Source: a virus
DNA length: 40,301 nt
IMG/VR virus record: IMGVR_UViG_3300045971_000321
Span: 1-40,301 of that record
Reading direction: 5' to 3' (one strand)
Part shown: piece after piece, positions 1-8,265 of the stretch
Layout: each line of letters starts with the position of its first letter
How positions within the stretch are numbered: the first letter of the stretch is position 1
The notes under the pieces: generated by a model
The model's database searches: none
What the model saw: the letters and a program-made list of their open reading frames with translations, nothing else
What the model was told of the DNA's origin: nothing
Translations under genes and position numbers: made by a program

Positions 1-82
1 GGACCGAACGGAGTCCAGAAACAGCGCCCAGACCCCGGAGAACGCCCCGGCGTTCCAGGAGCCGCCCGAATTCACACAAAGC
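1..82 (-). repeat. DGR variable repeat, duplicate of its 5' part through terminal redundancy
   Basis: Bases 1-82 equal 40175-40256, the 5' two thirds of the VR in the coding sense. It is not a second VR; it appears because the contig was opened inside VR. Confidence 0.95.
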
Positions 83-127
83 TCATTCAAGCGGTTGTCG
101 TACATGTAGTCATTGCCGAACTGGTTG
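1..127. repeat. Terminal redundancy, left copy (circular contig)
   Basis: Bases 1-127 are identical to bases 40175-40301. The shared stretch lies inside the DGR target gene, and the reading frame continues across the join, so the molecule is circular (unique length about 40,174 bp). An overlap of exactly 127 is also a common largest k-mer of short-read assemblers, so it is probably an assembly overlap rather than a biological terminal repeat. Confidence 0.95.
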
Positions 128-1302
128 GAGCCACCTGTACCGCCGACCAACGGGATGCCAGCGCCGGCCACCGCCCATGCCGTGCCGCTGGTTGCAGCGG
201 AGAGCACTTGTGCGGCTGAGCCAAAGCCCTTGTTTGCAACTGCGGCCGTCATGCTTTCGTATGTGGCACCCAGACTGGTGTACATCGCTGCCAGACCGGT
301 TGCGCCCCATGCGTCAGTCGCCAGCGTGTTGCCGGCTGTGATTGTGGTCACATCCACCGTGGTGTTGAGCAAATAGAAGTTGGTGCCGTTGCTGGTCAGG
401 CCGAAGGGCTCAATGCCCCACACCGTGCCGTTCAGATCTGCAACGCCGCAGTTCTGGCCGTTGTGTGTCGTCTTGGAAAAGAAGTTAGCGCTGCCGGTCT
501 TATTGCAGTTTGTGGCCGTACCGTCGTCCAGGAATGCAAGGGTTGCGTCATTGGCGTCACCCAGCGCATTGTTGTTGCAGCCCTTGGGGAAGTTCATAGC
601 GCCTGCGCTGTACCAAGCGCAATAGGTTGTGCCGCTGCTGGCACTACCGTGTGCGGTGGCAAGCATGGCCAGGGCGGAGCGGATGAAGCGGCTCATCACA
701 AAGAAGGCGCTGCCGCGTGTCTTGGCGGCGGCAATAGAGCCATAGAAGGCATTGGCCGGGGCGCCCGTGAGCGTGGCGAATGCCGTGCTTGCAACCGCAC
801 CACGTTGGGCGCTGGCCAATGGCACACCGTTCTTCAGGCTGGACGCCACCCCGCTATTGTTGGAGCAGTAGTACTTGTCCACAAACACACCAGGTCGCAC
901 GGTGTTGCCGTTGTAGAACGCGCGATGCAGCGCATATCCTGCGGCATTGGCTGTGGCGATGTCCGCGAAATACGAAAACGCTTTGATGTCAATGACATTG
1001 AGCGCAAAGCCGTTGGCGCCCGTGCCGTACTTGTAATAGAAGGCCGGGATGTACACCATGATGCTGCCGTCCGTGTACTGGTAATTTCCGTACGTGTCAG
1101 AAGCCGGATCTTCAGTGCCATACAGCTTGGCAAAGTTCGTAGGCAGGCTGGGTGCAATGCCCACGCCAAAGCCCTGCTGACCGGCAACGCCAATGTTGTT
1201 GATGGCGCCTGCGCCAATGGCAGAGCCAATGCGAATACCGTTGGGGAAGCTGACGGGCGATCCGTCAGGGGTTTGAACGGCGCGGGTAACGAGTGTGCTC
1301 AT
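1..1302 (-). CDS. DGR-diversified tail/receptor-binding protein, residues 1-434 (gene crosses the window join)
   Basis: The frame is open from ATG at 1302 to base 1 and continues across the circular join to a TGA at 40130-40132, giving 448 residues. A GAAAG ribosome-binding element lies 6 nt upstream. The N-terminal half looks like a tail-fibre attachment region. The middle and C-terminal parts resemble the formylglycine-generating-enzyme/C-type-lectin fold of DGR targets: a VFVDKYYCSN-like segment near residue 140, and a C-terminal GGSW...VR...YGFR pattern. The variable repeat starts at residue 407. Seen: the frame and the TR match. Known: DGR targets of this fold bind ligands through variable surface residues. 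Inferred: this is the adsorption protein at the tail tip, displayed on virions. It follows the tail-tip genes at the end of the tail operon, which fits. Confidence 0.9.
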   Translation of the reverse strand, partial: MSTLVTRAVQTPDGSPVSFPNGIRIGSAIGAGAINNIGVAGQQGFGVGIAPSLPTNFAKLYGTEDPASDTYGNYQYTDGSIMVYIPAFYYKYGTGANGFALNVIDIKAFSYFADIATANAAGYALHRAFYNGNTVRPGVFVDKYYCSNNSGVASSLKNGVPLASAQRGAVASTAFATLTGAPANAFYGSIAAAKTRGSAFFVMSRFIRSALAMLATAHGSASSGTTYCAWYSAGAMNFPKGCNNNALGDANDATLAFLDDGTATNCNKTGSANFFSKTTHNGQNCGVADLNGTVWGIEPFGLTSNGTNFYLLNTTVDVTTITAGNTLATDAWGATGLAAMYTSLGATYESMTAAVANKGFGSAAQVLSAATSGTAWAVAGAGIPLVGGTGGSNQFGNDYMYDNRLNELCVNSGGSWNAGAFSGVWALFLDSVRS

Positions 1303-1320
1303 GGATTACTTTCGGGTGGG

Positions 1321-1794
1321 TTAATGGATTGACCAGGTGGCGTTGTTGTTGATCGTCACGGTGATGCCTTCATTGATCACGATGGGCCCGACGCTTGCGG
1401 CGTTGTAGTCGCTGGCGATGCTGACGTTGGCCATGATTTCGCGTGGGTTCAGACGAATGGGGCTATCGGGATTTGTGGCCTGTGCCAGGGTGGCGCTGGC
1501 CGCTGCAGCAGCAGCGCTGGCGGCGGCGGCGGCTGCATTGGCAACGGGGCTTTGGGCGGCAATCGCATTGGCGGCGGTCTGGGCGGCGATCCGGTCGGTC
1601 TGTGCGGCCGTGGCCAGGCCGTAGACCTCCACTGCTGTGGCGTAGGTCCAGGCGAGGGCCGCAGTCTCTTCCGGGCTGTTGACGACGCGCCAGGCGTGGT
1701 ACAGGTCAGAGCGCGCGGCGAAGTTGACCGAGTCCGTGCGTGAGGGTGCGGGCGACGGTGGCGCCGTGAGCGCGGGAGGGGCGGAAATTGTCAT
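1321..1794 (-). CDS. Tail protein with Ala-rich helix, upstream of the DGR target
   Basis: This 157-residue protein has a Pro-rich start (MTISAPPALTAPPSPAPSRT), a helical middle with AAAAAASAAAAAASATLAQA that should form a trimeric coiled coil, and a beta-strand end (IVINEGITVTINNNATWSIH) as in small fibre stalk or foldon-like domains. It lies 18 nt before the DGR target and may connect that protein to the tail tip. Confidence 0.75.
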   Translation of the reverse strand: MTISAPPALTAPPSPAPSRTDSVNFAARSDLYHAWRVVNSPEETAALAWTYATAVEVYGLATAAQTDRIAAQTAANAIAAQSPVANAAAAAASAAAAAASATLAQATNPDSPIRLNPREIMANVSIASDYNAASVGPIVINEGITVTINNNATWSIH

Positions 1795-2684
1795 GTAAGT
1801 CCTTCGATTTCAATGGAGCAAAGTGATGTGGTCGGGTACCTGACAACGATGTTGAAATCCCGATAGAAGCCAAAGGCGTCCAGCACTTCAAACCCGTCAA
1901 CATCCGTGCCGATCCAGCCGCAGGGCGTGGCGCGCAGACTCTTGAGTACGCCCTTCACTTTGTTGAGCTGCGAATTCGGAAACATCAGGTTCAAGCTGAT
2001 GCGGTCGCTGTAGGCGCGCTGCACAAACGTGGTGACGCCGAAGGCATCGGTTTCCTTCACGCTGTAGTCGGTGATGCCGCTGGTGGCGTCGTACTGGGCA
2101 TCCCCCAGCTCGTAGAACGTGCCCACCAGCAGCACGCCGCACTTCACCACCCCGGTGCCGGTAACGCTCACGGTGATATGCGCATTGCCATAGGGCGGCA
2201 AGTCGCTCAGCACCACGGACTCCAGTTGCACAAAGGGCTCGAAGTAGTACTGGTACCAGTCGGAGATCACCGTGCCGTCCAGCGTCTTCGTGTAGCTGTA
2301 GACCACTGCGCCGGCCAAGCCATCTCGCACAGTGATGGTCAGCGTGGTGCCCACCAGTCCATACAGGCACAGGCTGTTGCACAGGCCTGGCTTTATGACC
2401 ACTGTGAGCGCGCTTGTGGCCTCAGACTGGGTGCTGATCTGGCTGTCGAACATCGCCCACTGGTTGGTGGGCCCGATATCGGCCCAGTTCACGGTATCGC
2501 TTTCGGGTGCGGTGGCGGTGGTACCGGCGATCAGCCGCGCATAAACGCGGTTGGTGGTGGTGCGGATCACCTTGTTGCCCACCACGTATGCAGTGACAGC
2601 TGCCCATGCGGCATAGGTCTCCACCGCTGTGGTGCTGACCAGCATGGCGGCGATGACGGGCGTTGGTTTGACTACTTTTGTCAT
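1791..2684 (-). CDS. Tail tip protein with carbohydrate-binding-like N-terminus
   Basis: This 297-residue protein's N-terminal part (YAAWAAVTAYVVGNKVIRTT, then VYARLIAGTTATAPESDTVN and WADIG) resembles the CBM5/12-like repeats found in phage tail tips. The rest is a beta-rich domain (TLTITVRDGLAGAVVYSYTK, GVVKCGVLLVGTFYELG) and ends FNIVVRYPTTSLCSIEIEGL. It lies after the tape measure and before the fibre genes, consistent with a baseplate or distal-tail protein. It overlaps both neighbours by 4 nt. Confidence 0.75.
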   Translation of the reverse strand: MTKVVKPTPVIAAMLVSTTAVETYAAWAAVTAYVVGNKVIRTTTNRVYARLIAGTTATAPESDTVNWADIGPTNQWAMFDSQISTQSEATSALTVVIKPGLCNSLCLYGLVGTTLTITVRDGLAGAVVYSYTKTLDGTVISDWYQYYFEPFVQLESVVLSDLPPYGNAHITVSVTGTGVVKCGVLLVGTFYELGDAQYDATSGITDYSVKETDAFGVTTFVQRAYSDRISLNLMFPNSQLNKVKGVLKSLRATPCGWIGTDVDGFEVLDAFGFYRDFNIVVRYPTTSLCSIEIEGLT

Positions 2685-5600
2685 GCTGCTGCTGTTGCCA
2701 GAGTGGTTCTGTTGGGCGTCACATCGCGCAGGATCTTGGCTGTGGCCATTGAGGACACGGCAACCGAACGAAACTCCACGCGGCTGCCTTCAAGATGGCT
2801 GACAACCTGTTCCAGTAGAGCTTCGAGACGGGTGGTGTTACCTATGCCGCCACCCGTGCGCGCGCCGGCTGCCGGGTTGTAAGCCCTTGGCACCACGGCC
2901 TCTCCCTCATGGATGCGGGCAAACATGTTGCGTGGCACGTAATTCGTGCCCACATCGAACGATGGTGTTCCACCCAATGCGGTCACCACTTGGCGCAAAC
3001 CGGCGGCGGTCAGGCCGCTGCTCGATTCGATGGCGCGGGTGATGGCGCGCGTGCTGTCGTCCAGCATCGCCAGCGTATCGTCAATGGCTGTGAGTGCGCT
3101 CAGGCTCTCTGCCTGGTAATCCTTGGGTGCTGCATCTGCCAGCATGGCTGCAATCTGCTCACTCTGTGCATACAGGGTTTGCGTTGCAATCACCCACTCA
3201 GACCGCGAACTGGCGGTATCCATCAGGCCGGCCGCCAGATCAGGCAGGGCAGATGCCAACTTGTCGGCGTAGCTGGCCTGTACGGAGCCGGTGGTGGACA
3301 GGGCCATGCTGTACGAGGTGGCGAACTCCCGCTTGCGCTGAGCCAGGATATGTGCGCTGTCGAGCTGCGTGGATTTAGCTGTTGCGACTGCCATGCGCAA
3401 GTTTCCCGAGCTGGCGATCATCTGTTCAGACAGCGCCTTTTGCGACTCGTAATACCGCAGGGTTTCCTCGCGCAACTTGGTGAGCTTGGGCACAGACTTG
3501 CTGGCCTCCACAGCCCATGCGTCAACCGCCTGCGAGTACTCCAGCGTTGCCTTGCTGACTGCGGCTGTATACGCCTTGGATGCTGCGGCTGCAGCAGCGT
3601 CGGCAGCGGTCTTGGCGTAGGTCAGGCTCGAAAGTGTGGCTTGTGCCGAGCCCAGTGCGGTCTGTGCGGTGGCCACGCTTGCAGCAGCGTTGGAGAGGGC
3701 TGTATTGCCGTTCGACAGAATGGCAACCAAAGACCCCGCCTGCGCGATCAGATACCCATTGCCGTCGCGCTGGCCGGTGCCGCCATAGGCTGCCACCTTG
3801 AAGGCGGTTGCGTTACCCAGGCCCGAGCTGGAGCTATTGGTGCCGGTCAGTGACCCCCACAGCGAGCTGCTCGTGGTGTTGGTATAGCCCACAGAATTCC
3901 AGGGGTTGAGCTGGTTGGTGGACGCGTTGTACCCGTAGGCCGCATTGTCATATCCGTTGTAATTTGCAGTGACGCCATAGCCAGAGGCCATGTCTTGAAA
4001 CTGCTTTGCAACCTGCGAATAGTAGGCGGCTGTATTGGCCTTAGAGGTGACGGCCGACGAGTAGGTCCCCGACTTGCCGGCAACGTCCTGGGCGGCTGCG
4101 GCGCGCATTGCTTCAACTTGTGCTGCAGCCGACTTGAACGTATCCAGCGAAACGCGGCTGGGATCGTTGTATGTTGGTGCAGTGGTGTTGATGCCTGAGA
4201 TGCCAGAGCGAATATCGGCCAGCGCCATGATGGGCGCCGGGTTGATGCTCAGGCGTGCGGAGCCCACTGCGTTGCGCTCTGTGGCGATGTTGCCAACCAG
4301 GTCTTTGATGCTTTGGGCCACAGCCACCAGCATCGGTGCAAGCGTATCCACGTTGGACGTGATGCTGGCAAAGGCGCTCGACAGGTTGATGAGGGAAGCG
4401 TAGGCGTTGCGTCCGCTCTCTGTGGAAATGTCTTGCGCGGTGACCAGATCGCGGAATGCCTGCAGGGTGTCAGGCATTGCAATCCCCAGGCTCGAAAACG
4501 CTGCGGTAGTCTGCTCGCGCGTCTTGGCCAGGCGCTCTTCCTCAGAGTAGTACGTCTGGTAATAGGCGCTCATGCTGCTTTGGAATGCCTGCAGCCCGCC
4601 CATCTGATCAATCAGCGAGCTGGCAACATCTCCGCCCGCCTGGCCGATGTAAAGCAGTGTTTTTCCGAGCGTGTCAAAGGACCCGTTCACGATCGTCAGG
4701 TTGGTCGCCAGGCGTGCCAGGGTGTCGGCTGCGGCCTCGCCTTCGCGGATGTACTGCGGGTCCAGCACCATGGCTGCTGCTGCATCCGCAATGCCCTTGA
4801 ACATGGCTGTGATAGCTGCCTTGTTGGCCTCAGCATCACTCCCCAGGCTGAGCCGAATGTCTTTGCTGAAGCCCTGCACTGTGTCCGCGCTCAGGCCCAG
4901 GGCCTTTGCGAAGTCGGCTGTTTGAGTTTTGATACCGGCAAAGGCAATGCCAAAGGCTTTGGCTTGGGCACTATCCATGGCGCTGTAGTTGGTGCCACTG
5001 CTCGATCCTGATCCACCGATGCCAAAGAGGCCGCTGGAGCCATCATTGCGCCAGTCCTGAAAGCTGCGCCCGGAGAACCCGGAGCCGCTGAAGCTACCGG
5101 AGATTCCCGAGCCCGTAGTGTATTCATGGCCGCCGCCGAAGGCGTTATCGACCCAGCTACCGACAGCGCCGCCCACCATGGAGCCCAAGGGGCCCCAGAT
5201 CGCTCCAACGCCAGTTCCTACGGCCTGCCCCCATTTGCCCTTGCTGGCAGCATCCAGCGCGTTGATAGCTGCTACCGCATACCCGGTATAGGTGGCGAAG
5301 TTTCCAATGGCTGCTGTATTGCGGCCAATGGCGCCGCCCAGCTGCTGCATTGTCTCGTTAGAAGACGTGGACATCCAGCTACCCAGGCTGCCTGCGCTAG
5401 ATGCCACAGAGCCGCCGAAGTCAGTCATCCAGCCTTTGGCGCTTGAAAGCATGCTGGCGCCGTTGATCGCAGCCGATGTGCCATTCACAGCATCGACCCC
5501 GCCGGCGTTAGCCGCCCCGCTCAAGCCCATCATCCCACTGATACCCATGGACACCGGGCTCACGATTGCACTGATCACGGGCTGGAGCACCAGCGTTTTG

Positions 5601-7396
5601 AACATGTTGACAACGGTATCGCGGAAGTTCTCGGCAAAGCCCTTGCCGCTTTCCCATCCGCGCATGAGGGCATCGGTCAAGGATTGGTTGATGCTGTCAG
5701 ACGTCTTTTTCCATTCGTCAGCAGCATTCTTTGCAGCTTTGCTTGCGGCTTCGCTGTCTTGGCCTGTGGCGGTCAAACTGCGTTGCTCTTTGAGCAGCTT
5801 GATGCGCTGCTCCATCGTGTCGATTTCTTCCTGTGAGCTGTTTTGCAGATTCATCAGGGCGCGGGTTTGCTCTTGCGTGGCAAGTGCATCGTCCAGGCGA
5901 CGCAGGCGCAACTGGTCCAGCGCCTCGGAGCTGAGGCCTATTTCCTGGTTGTGCTCAGCCAGCTTTGTGTTGGCTTCTGCCAAGGTTGCCAGGTCTTTGA
6001 TATTGGCTTCGTAGTAAGCGGCTGCAGACTTGGCGGCCGAGTCGTACATCCTGCTGGCTGCCTCAACGGCCTTGGCCTGATCATCAGTAGCTTTCTTGAC
6101 GCCGGGCTGCTTGGCCAGCAAGGCTGCTTGTGCCTCGGTCAGTTGTGTGACCGACAGGGCGCCAGACTTGAACATGGCCGATAAGCGGTTCCAGTCGTCA
6201 TAGAAAGAACTGCTAAGGCCGTTCAATTCATTGATCAGGGCGGCCTGCTTTTTCAATTCTTCATTGGCAGCCTTGGCAGCTGCAGCAGCAGCTTTATCTG
6301 CGGCATCTTTAGAATTCTTAATGAATTCCTTGACACTTGCATCGGCCTTGGCATCGCTAACTTTTTTCGCTTTTTCTTCTGCATCGGCGCGACGTTGTGC
6401 GGCATCTTTGCTTCCATCAAGGGCGCTCTTCTGGCTTTCCAGATTGGCGATGGTTTCGCGCAATTTGTTTAGTGCCGCTTCTGTGAGTTTGATATCGGGG
6501 ATAAACCACGCAGCTATGCCGTTTGGGGCGAGGCTCCCCGCAGTAAGCTGCTGGCGAGCAATGTCTAACTGATCATTGATCTTCTTTATTTTTCTCGCAG
6601 AACTTTCGAATTCATCGGTCCATATGAAGGCGCCTGCAGCGCCGAGCGCAACCCAAGCAGCTTGGAGCTTTCCCGACTCCTCGTAGGCATGCGTGATTGC
6701 CTTCGTGATGTCGATCATGGCTGGTAGCATTTCGTCTGCCAATTTCATCTTGGCGCCGCCTGTCGCCGCTTCTAGCTCAGCCATCAGGTCATTGAATTTG
6801 TCGGCCTTGTCGGCCATCTCCTGCGTGATGCCAGACAGAGCTGTGCCCTTGGCAACCATATCGGAGATGCTTTTGCTACCTTCCGCGAGCAAGGGTGCTG
6901 CACTTGCCCACGACTTGCCCAGCGCCTCTGCGCCCAAAGCGGCGCGCATCTGGGGATCTTGAATTGCGCTGAACACATCGGATAGCTGCTTGAATGCCTC
7001 CAATGGGTCTTTGGCTGTGACGCCTAATTTTGCAAAGCGCTCAGACTCTTTACCCATGGCAACCGATAGCTTGTTGATGCTGGCTGCAATGCCCTCCAGA
7101 TCTCCGCCCGACTGTTTGGCGGCCAGCTGCAGACCGGCCAGTTGGGTGACTGCGATGCCGGTTGTCTTGCTCAGGTCGTTGAGGTTATCGGCAAGGTCTA
7201 CTGCACCCCGAATCATGCTCACAAATGCACCAACGCTCAGGCCTGCAGCAAGGCCCTGCAGTGCAGATTTGGCGGCTTCCACAGAGCTTTCGATACTGCT
7301 CATAGCTCCGCCAACCGCACGCTTGGCATCCTCCATATCCTTCTGCAGCCGGGCCATATTGGCCAATAGCTGAATCTCAAGGGTTCCGGCAATCAT
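2681..7396 (-). CDS. Tail tape measure protein
   Basis: This 1571-residue protein sets tail length and is injected with DNA. The N-terminus (MIAGTLEIQLLANMARLQKD, AVGGAMSSIESSVEAAKSAL) and long coiled-coil regions are typical. A hydrophobic Gly/Ala stretch (AVGTGVGAIWGPLGSMVGGA) and a Gly/Ser-rich segment (SGISGSFSGSGFSGRS) lie near 720-800. The final part includes TNYVPRNMFARIHEGEAVVP, a common tape measure end. The large size suggests a tail well above 150 nm. It overlaps both neighbours by 4 nt. Confidence 0.95.
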   Translation of the reverse strand: MIAGTLEIQLLANMARLQKDMEDAKRAVGGAMSSIESSVEAAKSALQGLAAGLSVGAFVSMIRGAVDLADNLNDLSKTTGIAVTQLAGLQLAAKQSGGDLEGIAASINKLSVAMGKESERFAKLGVTAKDPLEAFKQLSDVFSAIQDPQMRAALGAEALGKSWASAAPLLAEGSKSISDMVAKGTALSGITQEMADKADKFNDLMAELEAATGGAKMKLADEMLPAMIDITKAITHAYEESGKLQAAWVALGAAGAFIWTDEFESSARKIKKINDQLDIARQQLTAGSLAPNGIAAWFIPDIKLTEAALNKLRETIANLESQKSALDGSKDAAQRRADAEEKAKKVSDAKADASVKEFIKNSKDAADKAAAAAAKAANEELKKQAALINELNGLSSSFYDDWNRLSAMFKSGALSVTQLTEAQAALLAKQPGVKKATDDQAKAVEAASRMYDSAAKSAAAYYEANIKDLATLAEANTKLAEHNQEIGLSSEALDQLRLRRLDDALATQEQTRALMNLQNSSQEEIDTMEQRIKLLKEQRSLTATGQDSEAASKAAKNAADEWKKTSDSINQSLTDALMRGWESGKGFAENFRDTVVNMFKTLVLQPVISAIVSPVSMGISGMMGLSGAANAGGVDAVNGTSAAINGASMLSSAKGWMTDFGGSVASSAGSLGSWMSTSSNETMQQLGGAIGRNTAAIGNFATYTGYAVAAINALDAASKGKWGQAVGTGVGAIWGPLGSMVGGAVGSWVDNAFGGGHEYTTGSGISGSFSGSGFSGRSFQDWRNDGSSGLFGIGGSGSSSGTNYSAMDSAQAKAFGIAFAGIKTQTADFAKALGLSADTVQGFSKDIRLSLGSDAEANKAAITAMFKGIADAAAAMVLDPQYIREGEAAADTLARLATNLTIVNGSFDTLGKTLLYIGQAGGDVASSLIDQMGGLQAFQSSMSAYYQTYYSEEERLAKTREQTTAAFSSLGIAMPDTLQAFRDLVTAQDISTESGRNAYASLINLSSAFASITSNVDTLAPMLVAVAQSIKDLVGNIATERNAVGSARLSINPAPIMALADIRSGISGINTTAPTYNDPSRVSLDTFKSAAAQVEAMRAAAAQDVAGKSGTYSSAVTSKANTAAYYSQVAKQFQDMASGYGVTANYNGYDNAAYGYNASTNQLNPWNSVGYTNTTSSSLWGSLTGTNSSSSGLGNATAFKVAAYGGTGQRDGNGYLIAQAGSLVAILSNGNTALSNAAASVATAQTALGSAQATLSSLTYAKTAADAAAAAASKAYTAAVSKATLEYSQAVDAWAVEASKSVPKLTKLREETLRYYESQKALSEQMIASSGNLRMAVATAKSTQLDSAHILAQRKREFATSYSMALSTTGSVQASYADKLASALPDLAAGLMDTASSRSEWVIATQTLYAQSEQIAAMLADAAPKDYQAESLSALTAIDDTLAMLDDSTRAITRAIESSSGLTAAGLRQVVTALGGTPSFDVGTNYVPRNMFARIHEGEAVVPRAYNPAAGARTGGGIGNTTRLEALLEQVVSHLEGSRVEFRSVAVSSMATAKILRDVTPNRTTLATAAA

Positions 7397-7665
7397 TTTG
7401 AATCCTGTTGGTTGTGGGTACTGAGGACGATGCCGTCAAACATTTCGATCACTTCAAGCTCCCAGGGCGTCAGGCGTATGCCGTGATTGCTCTGCCAGGC
7501 TTGGATTTCCTGCTGACTGATTGCACCAATGCCGCCCATGCTGGGTTGCCGTGCAAGGCTCTTGAATACGCTCCAGATGGGCAGCCCAGTGGGTGGCCAC
7601 TGCATCTGCAGGCGGGGGTCAACCTTTGTAGTGTTGGCCGCCGCCCGTTGCAGGTGCATGCGCAA
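7393..7665 (-). CDS. Tail assembly chaperone, second component (T-like)
   Basis: This 90-residue protein runs from ATG 7665, but the frame stays open upstream to about 7750 with coding-like sequence (RETLAECCRVECELSAREGD), so the real product may be a frameshift fusion of 7722-8168 with this frame. The C-terminal ISQQEIQAWQSNHGIRLTPW and ELEVIEMFD is the typical helix-rich end of such proteins. It overlaps the tape measure start by 4 nt. Confidence 0.7.
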   Translation of the reverse strand: MRMHLQRAAANTTKVDPRLQMQWPPTGLPIWSVFKSLARQPSMGGIGAISQQEIQAWQSNHGIRLTPWELEVIEMFDGIVLSTHNQQDSK

Positions 7666-7719
7666 TGTGGCTCCATCACCTTCTCGGGCTGATAGCTCAC
7701 ACTCAACCCGGCAACACTC

Positions 7720-7751
7720 CGCTAGGGTTTCGCGGAGCTGCTGATAAAAAG
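7720..7751 (-). promoter_or_regulatory. Candidate -1 frameshift window between tail chaperone genes
   Basis: On the minus strand, the -1 frame opens after a TGA inside GGCTGAAC, and the zero frame stops at TAG 7722. The shared window is about 30 nt and contains CTTTTTA (five T at 7750-7746). After a -1 slip the reading is F-YQQLRETLAECCRVECE... and continues in the frame of the next gene to 7393. The heptamer is not the canonical X-XXY-YYZ form. Confidence 0.45.
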
Positions 7752-8168
7752 TTCAGCCTTGTTGATGCCTGCAGCAACCTGGGTGCGCACCCACTGCTTT
7801 TTGGGGTTGCTGTAGAGATGACGTGCCGCGTTTTCGCTGAATGGCAGTGGTACGCCGCCCTGGGTGATATTCCAGCCCACCGTGGAGGCAACCAGGTAAT
7901 CCGTCTCATCATCAAAGTCATCCACCGGATCGCTCACCGGCATCTTGCCGGTCTGGTTAAAGGCGCTGCGTAGCTTGCGGGTGCGGGCCATATCGATCTG
8001 CTTGCGCGTCTGGTGCTCTTTGCTGGCCAGGGTGATGGTGGAGGTCGTTGGCGCCTGGGTGACTGGGTTGAGCAACGTCAGTACACCCGTGGAGATGTCT
8101 TCGAAGTCGTCAATGTCCAAGGTGCCGATGAGTTGGGAAACCAGGTTGCTGGGGGTTGCTGTGTTCAT
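7722..8168 (-). CDS. Tail assembly chaperone (G-like)
   Basis: This 148-residue protein begins MNTATPSNLVSQLIGTLDID and contains TITLASKEHQTRKQIDMART, the charged helical region typical of chaperones encoded between tail tube and tape measure genes. It ends NKAELFISSSAKP. In this position siphophages usually make a second product by frameshifting, and a suitable overlapping frame exists here. It should bind the tape measure before tube polymerisation. Confidence 0.7.
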   Translation of the reverse strand: MNTATPSNLVSQLIGTLDIDDFEDISTGVLTLLNPVTQAPTTSTITLASKEHQTRKQIDMARTRKLRSAFNQTGKMPVSDPVDDFDDETDYLVASTVGWNITQGGVPLPFSENAARHLYSNPKKQWVRTQVAAGINKAELFISSSAKP

Positions 8169-8176
8169 AAGGTTCT

Positions 8177-8226
8177 TTCGCGGGGTGGTTGAAAATGCCC
8201 GTGCCCAGCTACCGCGCCCCCGCGAA
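8177..8226. other. Inverted repeat between tail tube and tail chaperone genes
   Basis: Perfect 9-bp arms ttcgcgggg (8177-8185) and ccccgcgaa (8218-8226) with a 32-nt loop lie between the tail tube stop and the next ATG. No T-run follows, so it is not a standard terminator. The left arm includes part of the GAAAG ribosome-binding element of the next gene, so the stem could mask it. Confidence 0.45.
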
Positions 8227-8265
8227 GGAGCGACAGCAGCCGGGTCGGTGCCTGGGGTGCAGGGT

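Noticed and set aside
1-127. True long terminal direct repeat of a linear phage genome
   Set aside because: The repeat is short, lies within a coding frame that continues across it, and equals a common assembler k-mer length; the packaging genes indicate a cos-type phage.
463-1332. Long plus-strand open frame opposite the DGR target gene
   Set aside because: It is the antisense of a well-supported minus-strand coding region with high GC; its translation lacks any protein-like pattern.
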